Positions 45,527-54,473 of a stretch of DNA of 64,000 nucleotides are shown piece after piece. Position 1 is the first letter of the stretch; every line of letters starts with the position of its first letter. A program made the position numbers and the translations under genes. This stretch comes from Heyndrickxia sporothermodurans (GTDB lineage Bacteria; Bacillota; Bacilli; Bacillales; Bacillaceae_C), in NCBI GenBank assembly GCA_018333075.1, contig BORH01000005.1:186001-250000 (forward strand), in the 5' to 3' direction. Below the pieces are notes generated by a model. It saw nothing but the letters and a program-made list of their open reading frames with translations, did no database searches and had not been told where the DNA came from.

Positions 45527-45560
45527 TCAGCTGAAAAAATTATTCAGCTGACTTTTTTTG
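45527..45560 (+). terminator. Intrinsic terminator after ypeB
   Basis: TCAGCTGAA pairs with TTCAGCTGA (45527-45535 with 45543-45551) followed by CTTTTTTTG. Confidence 0.85.
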
Positions 45561-45695
45561 TTTCTATTCACCTTAAAAATAGAACATTAATTCTAAGATA
45601 CATATCCATATGTTAAATAGAAATATCTAGAAAAGTCTGTTATTTAGTGGCATAATTAAATATTATATTATTCAGGTAGGAAGGACTGCTAGTTC

Positions 45696-46352
45696 ATGCT
45701 AAAGATTGGAATGGTTTTAACTCTTGAGACACTTGAAAATGAAATGGTAGAAAGATTTAAATGTAAAATAGCGGATATTTCTGGAGACAAGATTTATATC
45801 GATTATCCTATTAGCTTAAATACAAATCGAACGGCGTATCTTGTAAATTCAATACATCTAAATGTTATATTTACAACGGAAGAGAATATTGCCTACCAAT
45901 TTCAAACACAAGTAATAGGTAAAATAAAAAAGAATATACCTCTAATTATTTTACAATTACCTTCTCAAGATGAGTTCAAAAAAATTCAACGAAGACAATT
46001 TGTTAGAGTAAACACAGCTTTAGATATTTCTTTATATTTTCCGAGCTTAAATTTACGATTTACTACCATTACAGAGGATATTAGTGCGGGTGGCTGTGCA
46101 GTGCTTATACAAAAAAATATTAAACCTCTACCATTAGAAACGGGTGAAGCAGTTCTTGTGCTAACAATGCAATCCGGGGAATATCATTATATTAAAACCC
46201 CAATGAAATTGATAAGAATATGGGAAGAATCTAGTAAAAGTATTGCCTCATTAGAATTCATTGATCTTCAAGAAAAGGAAAAACAATTAATATTTCGTTT
46301 CTGTTTTGAAAAACAGTTAGAATTTCGAAAAAAAGGTATACTAAATAAATGA
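45696..46352 (+). CDS. ypfA: c-di-GMP receptor YpfA/MotI (YcgR-like, PilZ)
   Basis: Protein of 218 residues with a YcgR-like N-terminal domain (1-95) and a PilZ domain (96-215). PilZ ligand motifs are complete: RRQFVRV (R-x-x-x-R type, near residue 101) and DISAGGCAV (D/N-x-S-x-x-G, near 130). In B. subtilis MotI (DgrA) binds c-di-GMP and disengages the flagellar stator MotA, stopping swimming. It fits with cheR in the same window. The ribosome site is weak (GGAAGGA, 10 bases before the ATG). Confidence 0.92.
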   Translation: MLKIGMVLTLETLENEMVERFKCKIADISGDKIYIDYPISLNTNRTAYLVNSIHLNVIFTTEENIAYQFQTQVIGKIKKNIPLIILQLPSQDEFKKIQRRQFVRVNTALDISLYFPSLNLRFTTITEDISAGGCAVLIQKNIKPLPLETGEAVLVLTMQSGEYHYIKTPMKLIRIWEESSKSIASLEFIDLQEKEKQLIFRFCFEKQLEFRKKGILNK

Positions 46353-46422
46353 ATGTATGAAATATTTCTACAAATCCAATAATGAATAATACTATGATGA
46401 TATTGGATTGAGGTGTGGAAAC

Positions 46423-46602
46423 ATGCAACTGATTGAACGATGGTTTTTAAAATTAGTGATCTTTCATTTTATATTACTTATTATTATTCAAATGTTTTTA
46501 CAGCATTTTCATTTTTTTAGAGATATTCAAAAGATAACCATCTATGAAGGTGTAAATAAAATGAATGAAACGCCTATTGTTGAAACGTGGAATAACCACT
46601 AA
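46423..46602 (+). CDS. ypfB: YpfB, small membrane protein (DUF5359)
   Basis: Protein of 59 residues with one hydrophobic span (about 8-28, LKLVIFHFILLIIIQMFL) and a short polar tail. An earlier in-frame start at 46408 lies before the GAGGTG ribosome site, so the ATG at 46423 is chosen. Place between ypfA and cmk, and the start (ERW-x-L-x-LI), fit B. subtilis YpfB. Function unknown. Confidence 0.72.
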   Translation: MQLIERWFLKLVIFHFILLIIIQMFLQHFHFFRDIQKITIYEGVNKMNETPIVETWNNH

Positions 46603-46688
46603 TTACTATTTAGAGAGCGCACAAGTGATCGTTGTGAATAGCTCAAAAAATTGTTATTAAAAATGATATAACTAATTTGTATTATAGG

Positions 46689-46718
46689 GGACAGATAATT
46701 TTCTGTCTTCTTTTTTTA
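46689..46718 (+). terminator. Short intrinsic terminator before cmk
   Basis: GACAGA pairs with TCTGTC (46690-46695 with 46702-46707), then TTCTTTTTTT. Short stem, so moderate. Confidence 0.55.
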
Positions 46719-46786
46719 TTTTTGCATTATGTGATAAGATAAGAAAGAGATTTTTTTGGTTAATATAATTGAGTGGGTGAAAAAGA

Positions 46787-47461
46787 ATGAAGAAAAAGAT
46801 TAGAATCGCTATTGACGGGCCTGCTGCTGCCGGTAAAAGTACAGTTGCAAAAATAGTTGCAGAAAATCTATCTTATATTTACATAGATACTGGTGCAATG
46901 TATAGGTCATTAACTTTAAAAGCTTATGAAAATGGAATCGATTCAAATAATGAAGCCGCTCTGGCGGATCTATTGCATGCTACATTGATAGACCTTAAAC
47001 CAGGAAAAGATGGACAGCTAGTATACTTAGATGGAGTGGATGTTTCAAAGGAAATACGTCAATCAAATGTTACGAACTCAGTGTCTGATGTTTCTAAGCA
47101 TCGTTTGGTACGTGAAGAAATGGTCAATAGACAACAATCATTTGCAAAAAATGGTGGAGTAGTCATGGATGGAAGAGATATTGGTACACATGTCATTCCA
47201 GATGCAGAATTAAAAGTCTTTTTACTTGCTAGTGTGGAAGAACGTGCACAAAGACGTCATACTGAAAATATTGCAAAGGGTTTTTCTTCTGATTTAGAGC
47301 AATTGAAAAAAGAAATTGAACAACGTGATAAGCTTGACTCTGAACGTGAAGTTTCACCATTGAAGAAAGCAGAAGATGCCATTGTAATAGACACAACATC
47401 ATTAACGATAAATGATGTTGTTGAACGAATTATGAACCTAGCTAATGAAAGGATCGAATAA
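46787..47461 (+). CDS. cmk: Cytidylate kinase
   Basis: Phosphorylates CMP and dCMP with ATP (224 residues). P-loop [14 protein letters not shown] near residue 9; [15 protein letters not shown] (substrate region) near 35; [16 protein letters not shown] near 125; LID-type segment RAQRRHTEN near 157. It is followed three bases later by plsC and then ypfD, the usual Bacillaceae cluster. Confidence 0.96.
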   Translation: MKKKIRIAIDGPAAAGKSTVAKIVAENLSYIYIDTGAMYRSLTLKAYENGIDSNNEAALADLLHATLIDLKPGKDGQLVYLDGVDVSKEIRQSNVTNSVSDVSKHRLVREEMVNRQQSFAKNGGVVMDGRDIGTHVIPDAELKVFLLASVEERAQRRHTENIAKGFSSDLEQLKKEIEQRDKLDSEREVSPLKKAEDAIVIDTTSLTINDVVERIMNLANERIE

Positions 47462-47463
47462 TA

Positions 47464-48063
47464 GTGACTTTTTATTCATTTGCAAAAGTAGTCGTTTGGC
47501 GGATATTTAAGCCACTTTTTAGAATTCAGATTATTGGAAGAGAGAACTTTCCAGATGAAGGTGGAGTTCTATTATGCACTAATCATATTGATAATCTCGA
47601 TCCTCCAGTTGTCGGTATTACAGCACCAAGACCAGTAGTGTTTATGGGGAAAGAGGAATTATTTAAAAAACCGATCATTAAAACATTAATGAAATACTTA
47701 AATGTTTTTCCTGTGAAAAGGGGAATGAGTGATCGTGAAGCTTTGCGTAAGGGCTTAAACGTATTGAAGGAAGGTAAAGTCTTGGGGCTATTTCCCGAAG
47801 GGACTAGGAGTAAAACTGGAGAACTCGGTAAAGGATTAGCTGGGGCAGGTTTTTTTGCTTTGAGAACGGAGGCTAAAGTTATACCTTGTGCTATCATAGG
47901 CCCTTATAAACCATTTAAACAATTAAAGGTAGTTTATGGAGAACCGATTGATTTAAAAACATTAAGGGAAAACAAGGCTAGTGCAACTGAGGTAACAGAA
48001 GTGATAATGGAACATATCAAAAAATTAATTGAAAACCATCGTAATACGAGTCTCTTTACTTGA
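47464..48063 (+). CDS. plsC: 1-acyl-sn-glycerol-3-phosphate acyltransferase
   Basis: Membrane-associated acyltransferase of 199 residues that makes phosphatidic acid from lysophosphatidic acid. The four family blocks are seen: NHIDNLDPP (H-x4-D, near residue 38), KKPIIKTLMKYLNVFPVKRG, GLFPEGTRSKTG (near 108) and the VIPCAIIG segment. Start is GTG without an obvious ribosome site, three bases after cmk, so translation is probably coupled. B. subtilis 168 has its plsC (yhdO) elsewhere. Confidence 0.9.
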   Translation: MTFYSFAKVVVWRIFKPLFRIQIIGRENFPDEGGVLLCTNHIDNLDPPVVGITAPRPVVFMGKEELFKKPIIKTLMKYLNVFPVKRGMSDREALRKGLNVLKEGKVLGLFPEGTRSKTGELGKGLAGAGFFALRTEAKVIPCAIIGPYKPFKQLKVVYGEPIDLKTLRENKASATEVTEVIMEHIKKLIENHRNTSLFT

Positions 48064-48234
48064 CAAAATGTAGCATTTGTTAGAAGTTAATAGAAGAGAT
48101 ATATTTGGAATAATATGAAATTAAGAAAAGCAAGGGCAAATAAACTAGCTTTATTCGAGTATAATAGATAGTTAATATAAACTCGGAACACAAGTAGCCA
48201 AGCTTTTTTGCATTCAGATTAAGGAGGAGTACAT

Positions 48235-49374
48235 ATGACAGATGAGATGAATCAAGTGGAAGTAAGGACCTTTTTAGAGAATGATAAAGTAAAAGGAACG
48301 GTAACGAAGGTTGAGGAAAAGCAAGTTCTTGTAGCTATAGAGGGCAGCAAGATTGATGGCATTATCCCAATCAGTGAACTATCAAGTCTTCATGTTGAGC
48401 AAGCATCTGACGTTGTAAATGTTGGAGATGTCCTTGATCTAGTTGTAACTAAGGTTGAAGAGGATGCACTTGTCGTTTCAAAACGTAAAGTAGATGCAGA
48501 ATTAGCTTGGGAAGAAATGCAACATCGTTTTGAAAATAATACAGTGTTCGAAGCAGTGATTAGCGATGTTGTTAAAGGCGGTTTAGTTGTTGATTTAGGA
48601 ATTAGAGGTTTCGTACCAGCTTCATTGGTAGAAGATCACTATGTAGAAGATTTTAGTGATTATAAAGGAAAAACTCTAACTTTTAAAATTGTTGAATTGG
48701 AACGAGAAAAAAATAGAATTATCCTTTCACACCGTGCTGTACTTGAATCCCAGAAATTAGAGAAGAAGAAAGAAGCTCTAAGTCATATTCAAGCTGGACA
48801 AGTTGTAGAAGGAAAGGTACAAAGAATTACTGACTTTGGTGCATTTGTTGATATTGGTGGAGTAGATGGTCTTGTACACATTTCTCAACTTTCCCATGAG
48901 CATGTTGATAAGCCATCAGATGTGCTGGAAGAAGGGCAAATTGTACAAGTGAAAATTCTTTCAGTTGATCATGATAATGAGCGCATTTCATTATCTATTA
49001 AAGAAACACAACCTGGGCCTTGGAGTAATATTGATGAAAAGGCTCCAAAAGGATCTGTTTTTACAGGTAAAGTGAAAAGATTAGTGTCATTTGGCGCGTT
49101 TGTTGAAGTATTACCTGGAGTAGAAGGATTAGTGCATATTTCACAAATATCGCATAAACATATAAATACTCCACATGAAGTGCTGAAAGAGGGCCAAGAA
49201 GTAAAAGTAAAAGTTTTAGAAGTAAATGCTAAAGATGAGAGACTTTCATTAAGCATAAAGGACCTTGAAAAACGCGATACTGAAGAAGTAGTAGATTATG
49301 AACTTCCAGAAGAAGCAAAAGGCTTTCAACTTGGAGAGGTAATCGGTGATAAATTAAAGGGTCTTAAGAATTAA
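48235..49374 (+). CDS. ypfD: YpfD, S1 RNA-binding domain protein (RpsA homologue)
   Basis: Protein of 379 residues with four S1 domains (about 15-82, 100-168, 186-254 and 271-340), related to ribosomal protein S1 but shorter, as is normal in Bacillus. The third and fourth repeats are most typical (GAFVDIGGVDGLVHISQLSH; SFGAFVEVLPGVEGLVHIS). Not essential in B. subtilis and its role in translation is unclear. The ribosome site is AAGGAGGAG. The 171-base gap before it may contain a separate promoter. Confidence 0.93.
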   Translation: MTDEMNQVEVRTFLENDKVKGTVTKVEEKQVLVAIEGSKIDGIIPISELSSLHVEQASDVVNVGDVLDLVVTKVEEDALVVSKRKVDAELAWEEMQHRFENNTVFEAVISDVVKGGLVVDLGIRGFVPASLVEDHYVEDFSDYKGKTLTFKIVELEREKNRIILSHRAVLESQKLEKKKEALSHIQAGQVVEGKVQRITDFGAFVDIGGVDGLVHISQLSHEHVDKPSDVLEEGQIVQVKILSVDHDNERISLSIKETQPGPWSNIDEKAPKGSVFTGKVKRLVSFGAFVEVLPGVEGLVHISQISHKHINTPHEVLKEGQEVKVKVLEVNAKDERLSLSIKDLEKRDTEEVVDYELPEEAKGFQLGEVIGDKLKGLKN

Positions 49375-49395
49375 TAATATGGAATAAGAAAAGAT

Positions 49396-49428
49396 AAAAA
49401 ACTCTCATTATGAGAGTTTTTTATTTTT
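49396..49428 (+). terminator. Intrinsic terminator after ypfD
   Basis: AAAAAACTCTCA pairs with TGAGAGTTTTTT (49396-49407 with 49411-49422), then ATTTTT. Confidence 0.88.
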
Positions 49429-49457
49429 GAGAATGGTTTCATTTAATTCAGAGACTA

Positions 49458-49592
49458 TTACCTTTTTTGATTTCTTCTTGCTTCTTCAGATCCTTCTAGC
49501 TTGGTTGCTCCATTATAGTGTAGGGCGTGGTCCCGATCAGATTCAACTCTGCGACTTTCCTTTAACTTTTTTTCTTGGCGATCTTTTCCCAC
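49458..49592 (-). CDS. ypzI: YpzI-family small protein (44 aa)
   Basis: Short, highly charged protein: MGKDRQEKKLKESRRVESDR, then DHALHYNGATKLEGSEEARR and NQKR. The GKDRQEKKL start and NGATKLEG segment match the YpzI family of Bacillus, found at this locus in B. subtilis. Start is GTG with AGGAGGT about 10 bases upstream on the minus strand. No membrane segment. Function unknown. Confidence 0.85.
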   Translation of the reverse strand: MGKDRQEKKLKESRRVESDRDHALHYNGATKLEGSEEARRNQKR

Positions 49593-49698
49593 TTTAAATG
49601 ACACCTCCTAATGAATAGGATTTCTTGATAAAAAATAACTATACATGGTTAGAACCTATTTCATTTTCCCATAATGAAAATGAAAGGAGGTTTCAAGT

Positions 49699-50301
49699 TT
49701 GAGTGGATTTTATTTTATTTTCCTGCTTTGGAGTATTTGGATCATATTTACTTTCATAATCAGTAAACAATATAAATACAGGTTTCAAGTCTCATTGATT
49801 ACTTTGCTCTTATTAATCCTTTTTCCTTATAAGGTTCATTTCTTAAATGTAACAATACAATTGCCGTCATTAGTTATACTAGTTATATGTTATTTTTATC
49901 TTTCAGCTTTTTCGTATTCAAAAAAATTATATATGATACTTTCAATATTTATTATGATGACAGGATTTACGGGCTCTTTGCTTTTGGAATTATATGATCC
50001 AGTATGGATATTTATAGATCGCCGTCTTTTACTTGGATTTTTTGTATTCTTACTTGTACAGTTTTTATATACTCGTTCAATTAAATCTCAAATTATATGT
50101 ACGGTAGTAGGGACTTTACAAGGTGAGATCGTCTATTCAATTATTTTAAAGAAATGGGAATTTCCATATACTATAGGAAGTTGGGATTATTTAGATGTTT
50201 GTGCGATTTTTTTACTATTAATTATGCTTTGGGCTTTAATTAATTATGTGCTATCGAATATCTCTCTTAAAAATTCGGTTGAAAAGGAGAAACAAGGGTA
50301 A
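49699..50301 (+). CDS. yphA: YphA membrane protein
   Basis: Integral membrane protein of 200 residues with six or seven predicted spans; no soluble domain. Length and place before der fit B. subtilis YphA, whose function is unknown. Starts with TTG behind AAAGGAGG (9 bases). Sequence conservation is low, so the name rests mainly on synteny. Confidence 0.72.
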   Translation: MSGFYFIFLLWSIWIIFTFIISKQYKYRFQVSLITLLLLILFPYKVHFLNVTIQLPSLVILVICYFYLSAFSYSKKLYMILSIFIMMTGFTGSLLLELYDPVWIFIDRRLLLGFFVFLLVQFLYTRSIKSQIICTVVGTLQGEIVYSIILKKWEFPYTIGSWDYLDVCAIFLLLIMLWALINYVLSNISLKNSVEKEKQG

Positions 50302-50485
50302 TAAGTAAAAAGTTTATGAAAAATGATCAACGCTCTCTTTTTCTAATCAATGATTGCTTGTCTCTCTTATTATTGTTAAACTATTAAAGTTAGGCTTTCA
50401 TTGCCTGCAACTATTTCTATTAATGATGAAATCGAAAATAAATGGAAATAAGATGAATGAAATAATTAGTGAAAGGGTGATTGAA

Positions 50486-51796
50486 GTGACAAAACCAGTT
50501 GTCGCGATTGTAGGTCGTCCGAATGTAGGAAAATCGACAATTTTTAATCGTATTGTCGGTGAACGTATCTCTATTGTTGAGGATGTTCCTGGTGTAACAC
50601 GAGATCGAATTTACAGTTCAGCTGAATGGTTAACGCACGAATTTAATATTATTGATACAGGTGGTATTGATATTGGAGATGAACCATTTCTAGAGCAGAT
50701 TCGTCAACAGGCTGAAATAGCGATTGACGAAGCAGATGTCATTATTTTCATCACGAGTGGTCGTGAAGGAATTACAACTGCAGATGAAATGGTAGCAAAA
50801 ATTTTATATAAATCAAAGAAACCGGTAGTCTTAGGAGTAAATAAAATTGATAATCCTGAAATGAGAGATCAAATTTATGATTTTTATTCACTAGGATTTG
50901 GTGACCCATTCCCTATTTCAGGATCGCATGGTATTGGTATTGGTGATTTACTGGATGAGGCAGCAAAGCATTTCCCTAAGACAGAAGAAGATGATTATGA
51001 TGAAGACACAATAAAATTTAGTTTTATCGGTCGACCTAATGTGGGTAAATCCTCACTTGTTAATGCAATTCTAGGAGAAGAACGTGTAATAGTAAGCGAT
51101 ATTGAAGGAACGACAAGAGATGCGATTGACTCAATGTATACTTACGATAATCAAGAATTTGTTATTATTGATACAGCGGGAATGCGTAAAAAAGGTAAAG
51201 TTTATGAAAGTACAGAAAAATATAGTGTATTACGAGCTTTAAGAGCAATTGAACGATCCGATGTTGTTTGTGTTGTTATTAATGGTGAAGAAGGAATTCG
51301 TGAACAAGACAAAAAAATTGCTGGCTATGCACATGAAGCAGGAAGAGCAATCGTTATTGTAGTGAATAAGTGGGATGCGGTTGAAAAAGATGAAAAAACG
51401 ATGAAGAAATTTGAAGAAAATATTCGTGAACATTTTCAATTCTTGTCCTATGCTCCTATTGTTTTTCTATCAGCAAGAACGAAAAAACGAATTCATACAC
51501 TAGTTCCTGTTATTCAAACAGCTAGTGAAAATCATTCTATGCGCGTGCAGTCAAGTATTTTAAATGAAGTCATTATGGATGCAGTCGCTATGAATCCAAC
51601 TCCAACAGATAAAGGAAAAAGATTGAGGATTTATTATGCAACTCAAGTTGCTATTAAACCACCAACATTTGTTGTTTTTGTAAATGAGCCTGAATTAATG
51701 CATTTTTCTTATGAACGATTTTTAGAAAATAGAATTCGTGATGCGTTTGATTTTGAAGGTACACCATTACGAATGATAGCTCGTCGAAGAAAATAA
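50486..51796 (+). CDS. der: Ribosome-associated GTPase Der (EngA)
   Basis: Essential double GTPase needed for 50S subunit assembly. Two G domains: the first with [14 protein letters not shown] (near residue 10), DTGG and NKID; the second with [14 protein letters not shown] (near 182), [10 protein letters not shown] and NKWD. A C-terminal KH-like domain covers about 355-436. The frame is open 44 codons further up, but GTG at 50486 with GAAAGGG 8 bases before it gives the standard 436 residues and the family start ([11 protein letters not shown]). Confidence 0.95.
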   Translation: MTKPVVAIVGRPNVGKSTIFNRIVGERISIVEDVPGVTRDRIYSSAEWLTHEFNIIDTGGIDIGDEPFLEQIRQQAEIAIDEADVIIFITSGREGITTADEMVAKILYKSKKPVVLGVNKIDNPEMRDQIYDFYSLGFGDPFPISGSHGIGIGDLLDEAAKHFPKTEEDDYDEDTIKFSFIGRPNVGKSSLVNAILGEERVIVSDIEGTTRDAIDSMYTYDNQEFVIIDTAGMRKKGKVYESTEKYSVLRALRAIERSDVVCVVINGEEGIREQDKKIAGYAHEAGRAIVIVVNKWDAVEKDEKTMKKFEENIREHFQFLSYAPIVFLSARTKKRIHTLVPVIQTASENHSMRVQSSILNEVIMDAVAMNPTPTDKGKRLRIYYATQVAIKPPTFVVFVNEPELMHFSYERFLENRIRDAFDFEGTPLRMIARRRK

Positions 51797-51813
51797 AAAA
51801 GTGGGTGTTGAAA

Positions 51814-52854
51814 GTGGAAAATAAAAAAGAAAAAATTGCTGTAATTGGTGCAGGCAGCTGGGGAACAGCTTTGGCAATGGTATTGGCAGACAATGAACAT
51901 GAAGTCCGTTTATGGGGACATAAGCCTGAACAAATTAATGAAATTAATCATAACCATACAAACCAAAAATATTTACCTAATATCCAACTATCAGAAGTGA
52001 TTGTCGGATATTCTTCTTTGCAAGAGGCAATGGAAAATATAGAAATGATTATATTAGCTGTTCCGACAAAAGCTATTCGTGAGGTATTAAGGAAAATATG
52101 TGATTTTCAACGTTCACCAATTACAATTGTGCATGTGAGTAAAGGGATTGAACCAGACACATTGCTTCGTATATCTGAAATGATTGAAGAGGAAATGAGT
52201 GAGGATTTATTAAAAGATGTTGTCGTATTATCAGGGCCAAGTCATGCTGAAGAGGTAAGCTTAAGACATCCAACTACAGTAACAGTTTCTTCTAAAAATG
52301 AAGAAGCAGCAAAATGGGCTCAAGATTTATTTATGAATCAAAACTTTCGTGTATATACGAATTCAGATGTCATTGGGGTTGAAATCGGCGGTGCATTAAA
52401 GAATATCATCGCTTTAGCTGCAGGGATATCTGATGGACTTGGCTATGGAGACAACGCTAAAGCGGCTTTAATCACTAGAGGCTTGGCGGAAATTGCTAGA
52501 CTTGGTACTAAAATGGGTGCTAATCCATTGACGTTTTTGGGATTATCTGGTATTGGTGATCTGATTGTTACATGTACAAGTGTTCATTCAAGAAACTGGA
52601 GAGCAGGGAATATGCTGGGCAAAGGTTTGAAGCTTGAAGAAGTACTGCAAAATATGGGAATGGTTGTTGAGGGAGTTAGAACAACCAAAGCCGCACATCA
52701 ACTTTCGGAATCATATGAGGTTCAAATGCCAATTGCTGATGCTTTATATCAAGTATTATTTAATGGTTTTCCTCCTAAGGAAGCTGTTGATAGTCTGATG
52801 GGCCGATTAAAAACGAAGGAAAATATAGATTTAACAAATATTATGAATGAATAA
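51814..52854 (+). CDS. gpsA: Glycerol-3-phosphate dehydrogenase [NAD(P)+]
   Basis: Reduces dihydroxyacetone phosphate to sn-glycerol-3-phosphate for phospholipid synthesis (346 residues). Nucleotide site [13 protein letters not shown] near the start; SGPSHAEEV and the catalytic lysine in [13 protein letters not shown] (near residue 190); signature [15 protein letters not shown]. Three possible starts in frame (GTG 51805, TTG 51808, GTG 51814); the GTGGGTG stretch fits best as ribosome site for 51814, but this is uncertain. Follows der closely, as in B. subtilis. Confidence 0.93.
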   Translation: MENKKEKIAVIGAGSWGTALAMVLADNEHEVRLWGHKPEQINEINHNHTNQKYLPNIQLSEVIVGYSSLQEAMENIEMIILAVPTKAIREVLRKICDFQRSPITIVHVSKGIEPDTLLRISEMIEEEMSEDLLKDVVVLSGPSHAEEVSLRHPTTVTVSSKNEEAAKWAQDLFMNQNFRVYTNSDVIGVEIGGALKNIIALAAGISDGLGYGDNAKAALITRGLAEIARLGTKMGANPLTFLGLSGIGDLIVTCTSVHSRNWRAGNMLGKGLKLEEVLQNMGMVVEGVRTTKAAHQLSESYEVQMPIADALYQVLFNGFPPKEAVDSLMGRLKTKENIDLTNIMNE

Positions 52855-52889
52855 ATCGAAATTTTGTCCAAGTTATTTTTGGCTTTCTA

Positions 52890-52932
52890 GGCATTCGACG
52901 ATGCAAACCTTAAAGAATTTGCATAAAATGCC
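52890..52932. repeat. Nested inverted repeat after gpsA
   Basis: GGCAT (52890-52894) pairs with ATGCC (52928-52932) and inside it ATGCAAA (52901-52907) pairs with TTTGCAT (52918-52924). No T tract follows. It lies in the 376-base gap between gpsA and yphE, which otherwise holds one terminator and a promoter-like site. Confidence 0.5.
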
Positions 52933-52984
52933 ATGAAGTAATAGTTTTAAACTAATGGTATGGGTATTTGTCTAAATTTTTTAT

Positions 52985-53023
52985 ACTGAAGTAAGGTTAA
53001 CGCCCCTTACTTCAGTTTTTTTA
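52985..53023 (+). terminator. Intrinsic terminator in the gpsA-yphE gap
   Basis: ACTGAAGTAAGG pairs with CCTTACTTCAGT (52985-52996 with 53005-53016), then six more Ts. Located 130 bases after the gpsA stop. Confidence 0.88.
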
Positions 53024-53130
53024 TGATTTTAACAATAAATGTGATTATATGTTTATTGTATAGTATGGTACAGGTAGCTCCATATTCACATTTTAACGAT
53101 AAATATTCATTTTTCATACAACAATCCTTA

Positions 53131-53159
53131 TTAGGTATTTTTAATGAATATGATATAAT
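53131..53159 (+). promoter_or_regulatory. Candidate promoter of yphE-yphF
   Basis: TTAGGT (53131-53136), a 17-base spacer and TATAAT (53154-53159), with TG one base before the -10 (extended -10 type). It stands 72 bases before yphE. Confidence 0.42.
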
Positions 53160-53230
53160 ATGTACCGTTGGATTGAACTTTGTATACATATTTAACAAAC
53201 CCTAAATATAAGTAAAGGTGGAAATTAATT

Positions 53231-53434
53231 ATGTCTGAATCAATGCTTAAAATGTGGATATCTATTGCAGGTATGGGCTTAATGGCATTTGCAATGATTG
53301 CTATATATTTTAGTAGATATAAAATAAAATTAAAGTTCCTTAAAGTGATTACAGCAATTATCGCATATTTATGCTTAATTATTGGTGGAATAATAATGGT
53401 TTTTGTCGTTTTTACGGGACCAACAGGTAATTAG
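53231..53434 (+). CDS. yphE: YphE, DUF2768 membrane protein
   Basis: Small protein of 67 residues with two membrane spans (about 8-28 and 38-60) joined by a basic loop (SRYKIKLKFLK). This matches DUF2768 (YphE of B. subtilis), which stands between gpsA and yphF. The ribosome site AAAGGTGG is close to the ATG. Function unknown; a link with sporulation is possible because spoIVA follows. Confidence 0.8.
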   Translation: MSESMLKMWISIAGMGLMAFAMIAIYFSRYKIKLKFLKVITAIIAYLCLIIGGIIMVFVVFTGPTGN

Positions 53435-53515
53435 GTGAATATTGTTTATTTGTAAAATAATAAGTTGTTAAGCTACTTACATAGAAATTCTTCTAGAAAG
53501 GATTGGAAACGAATT

Positions 53516-54226
53516 TTGAAAAAAATAGTACTTTTATTTTTTATTATTTCATCTTGTTTTACAGTTTTAAGTGGTTGTCTCTACCCACAAGAAAAATTAT
53601 CTCAAAACCAAGTTCCATATGAAAATCAAATTGAAGAGGTTCAAAAAGCTGTAAGTAAATTTCAAAAGGATAATGGTGGTATACTTCCAATTAAAACAAA
53701 AGAACAAGATACACCAATCTATGAGAAGTATCCAATTGAATTTAAAAAATTAGTGCCTCAATATATGTCTGATTTTCCAGGGAACTCTTTTGAAAACGGT
53801 GGTATTTTCCAGTATGTATTAATAGATGTTGAAACAAATCCAACTGTTAAAATATTTGATTTGCGTATTGCAGAAAAAATAAGAGAAATACATATGAGAA
53901 TTGACGCACAAGGCTATCCACCATTTAAGGATGAGGTCTCTAAAAATGTCTATACATTAAACTATAAAAAGATTGGCTATAAAGAGGAACCATTTGCTAT
54001 TTCTCCTTATACTACTCATAATCTTCCTTTTGTAATTACAGCACAGGGGGATATTTTTGTTGATTATAGCAGTGATTTATTTAATGCATTAAAAGAAAAG
54101 AATGTCCATGTAAAAAAAGGAGAGGATATTCGTCCAATTTTAACCAAAAATTCAAAGTTTGTACCTGCTTATTCTCTGCCATATACGGTAGATGAAAAAA
54201 ATGAACCTATTTTTTTGAATAAATAG
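53516..54226 (+). CDS. yphF: YphF, lipoprotein
   Basis: Predicted lipoprotein of 236 residues. Starting at TTG 53516 gives MKKIVLLFFIISSCFTVLSG followed by the lipobox cysteine (LSGC), a clean signal of 20 residues. An earlier TTG at 53465 adds a charged stretch not expected before a signal. AGAAAGGA lies 13 bases upstream, a rather long spacing. The mature part has no domain I recognise. Place after yphE matches YphF. Confidence 0.78.
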   Translation: MKKIVLLFFIISSCFTVLSGCLYPQEKLSQNQVPYENQIEEVQKAVSKFQKDNGGILPIKTKEQDTPIYEKYPIEFKKLVPQYMSDFPGNSFENGGIFQYVLIDVETNPTVKIFDLRIAEKIREIHMRIDAQGYPPFKDEVSKNVYTLNYKKIGYKEEPFAISPYTTHNLPFVITAQGDIFVDYSSDLFNALKEKNVHVKKGEDIRPILTKNSKFVPAYSLPYTVDEKNEPIFLNK

Positions 54227-54230
54227 TCAT

Positions 54231-54276
54231 AACCCTTTCTTTACAAAATATATTGTAGAGGAAGGGTTTTATTTTT
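54231..54276 (+). terminator. Intrinsic terminator after yphF
   Basis: A 16-bp stem with two G-U pairs (54231-54246 with 54253-54268; outer AACCCTT/AAGGGTT), then TTATTTTT. Confidence 0.88.
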
Positions 54277-54380
54277 CTGGCTATGTTATTTAATATTCAT
54301 AGTTATGTAGATGATTTATACAAATTTGATTAACATTGGCCAAAATGATAGAAAAAAGTTGATTAAACATCACTTTATTG

Positions 54381-54410
54381 TCATAAGAGAATAGGACAAC
54401 ATCATACACA
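54381..54410 (+). promoter_or_regulatory. Candidate sigma-E promoter of spoIVA
   Basis: TCATAAG (54381-54387), a 15-base spacer and CATACACA (54403-54410) match sigma-E (KMATATT, CATACAMT) at 5 of 7 and 7 of 8. spoIVA is a mother-cell sigma-E gene in B. subtilis. Confidence 0.6.
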
Positions 54411-54473
54411 TATAGTGTCCAAAATATTTTAAGGATGTAATGTCCCGGGAACTTAATGTAGGGAGGGAATCTC

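Noticed and set aside
50354-50485. 44-codon extension of der
   Set aside because: The GTG at 50486 with its ribosome site gives the exact usual length of Der; the extra part is hydrophobic and not part of the family.
53007-53205. Two opposing frames of about 60 codons between gpsA and yphE
   Set aside because: No ribosome sites; one contains the terminator at 52985-53023 and the other the promoter-like site. Composition is plain AT-rich intergenic DNA.
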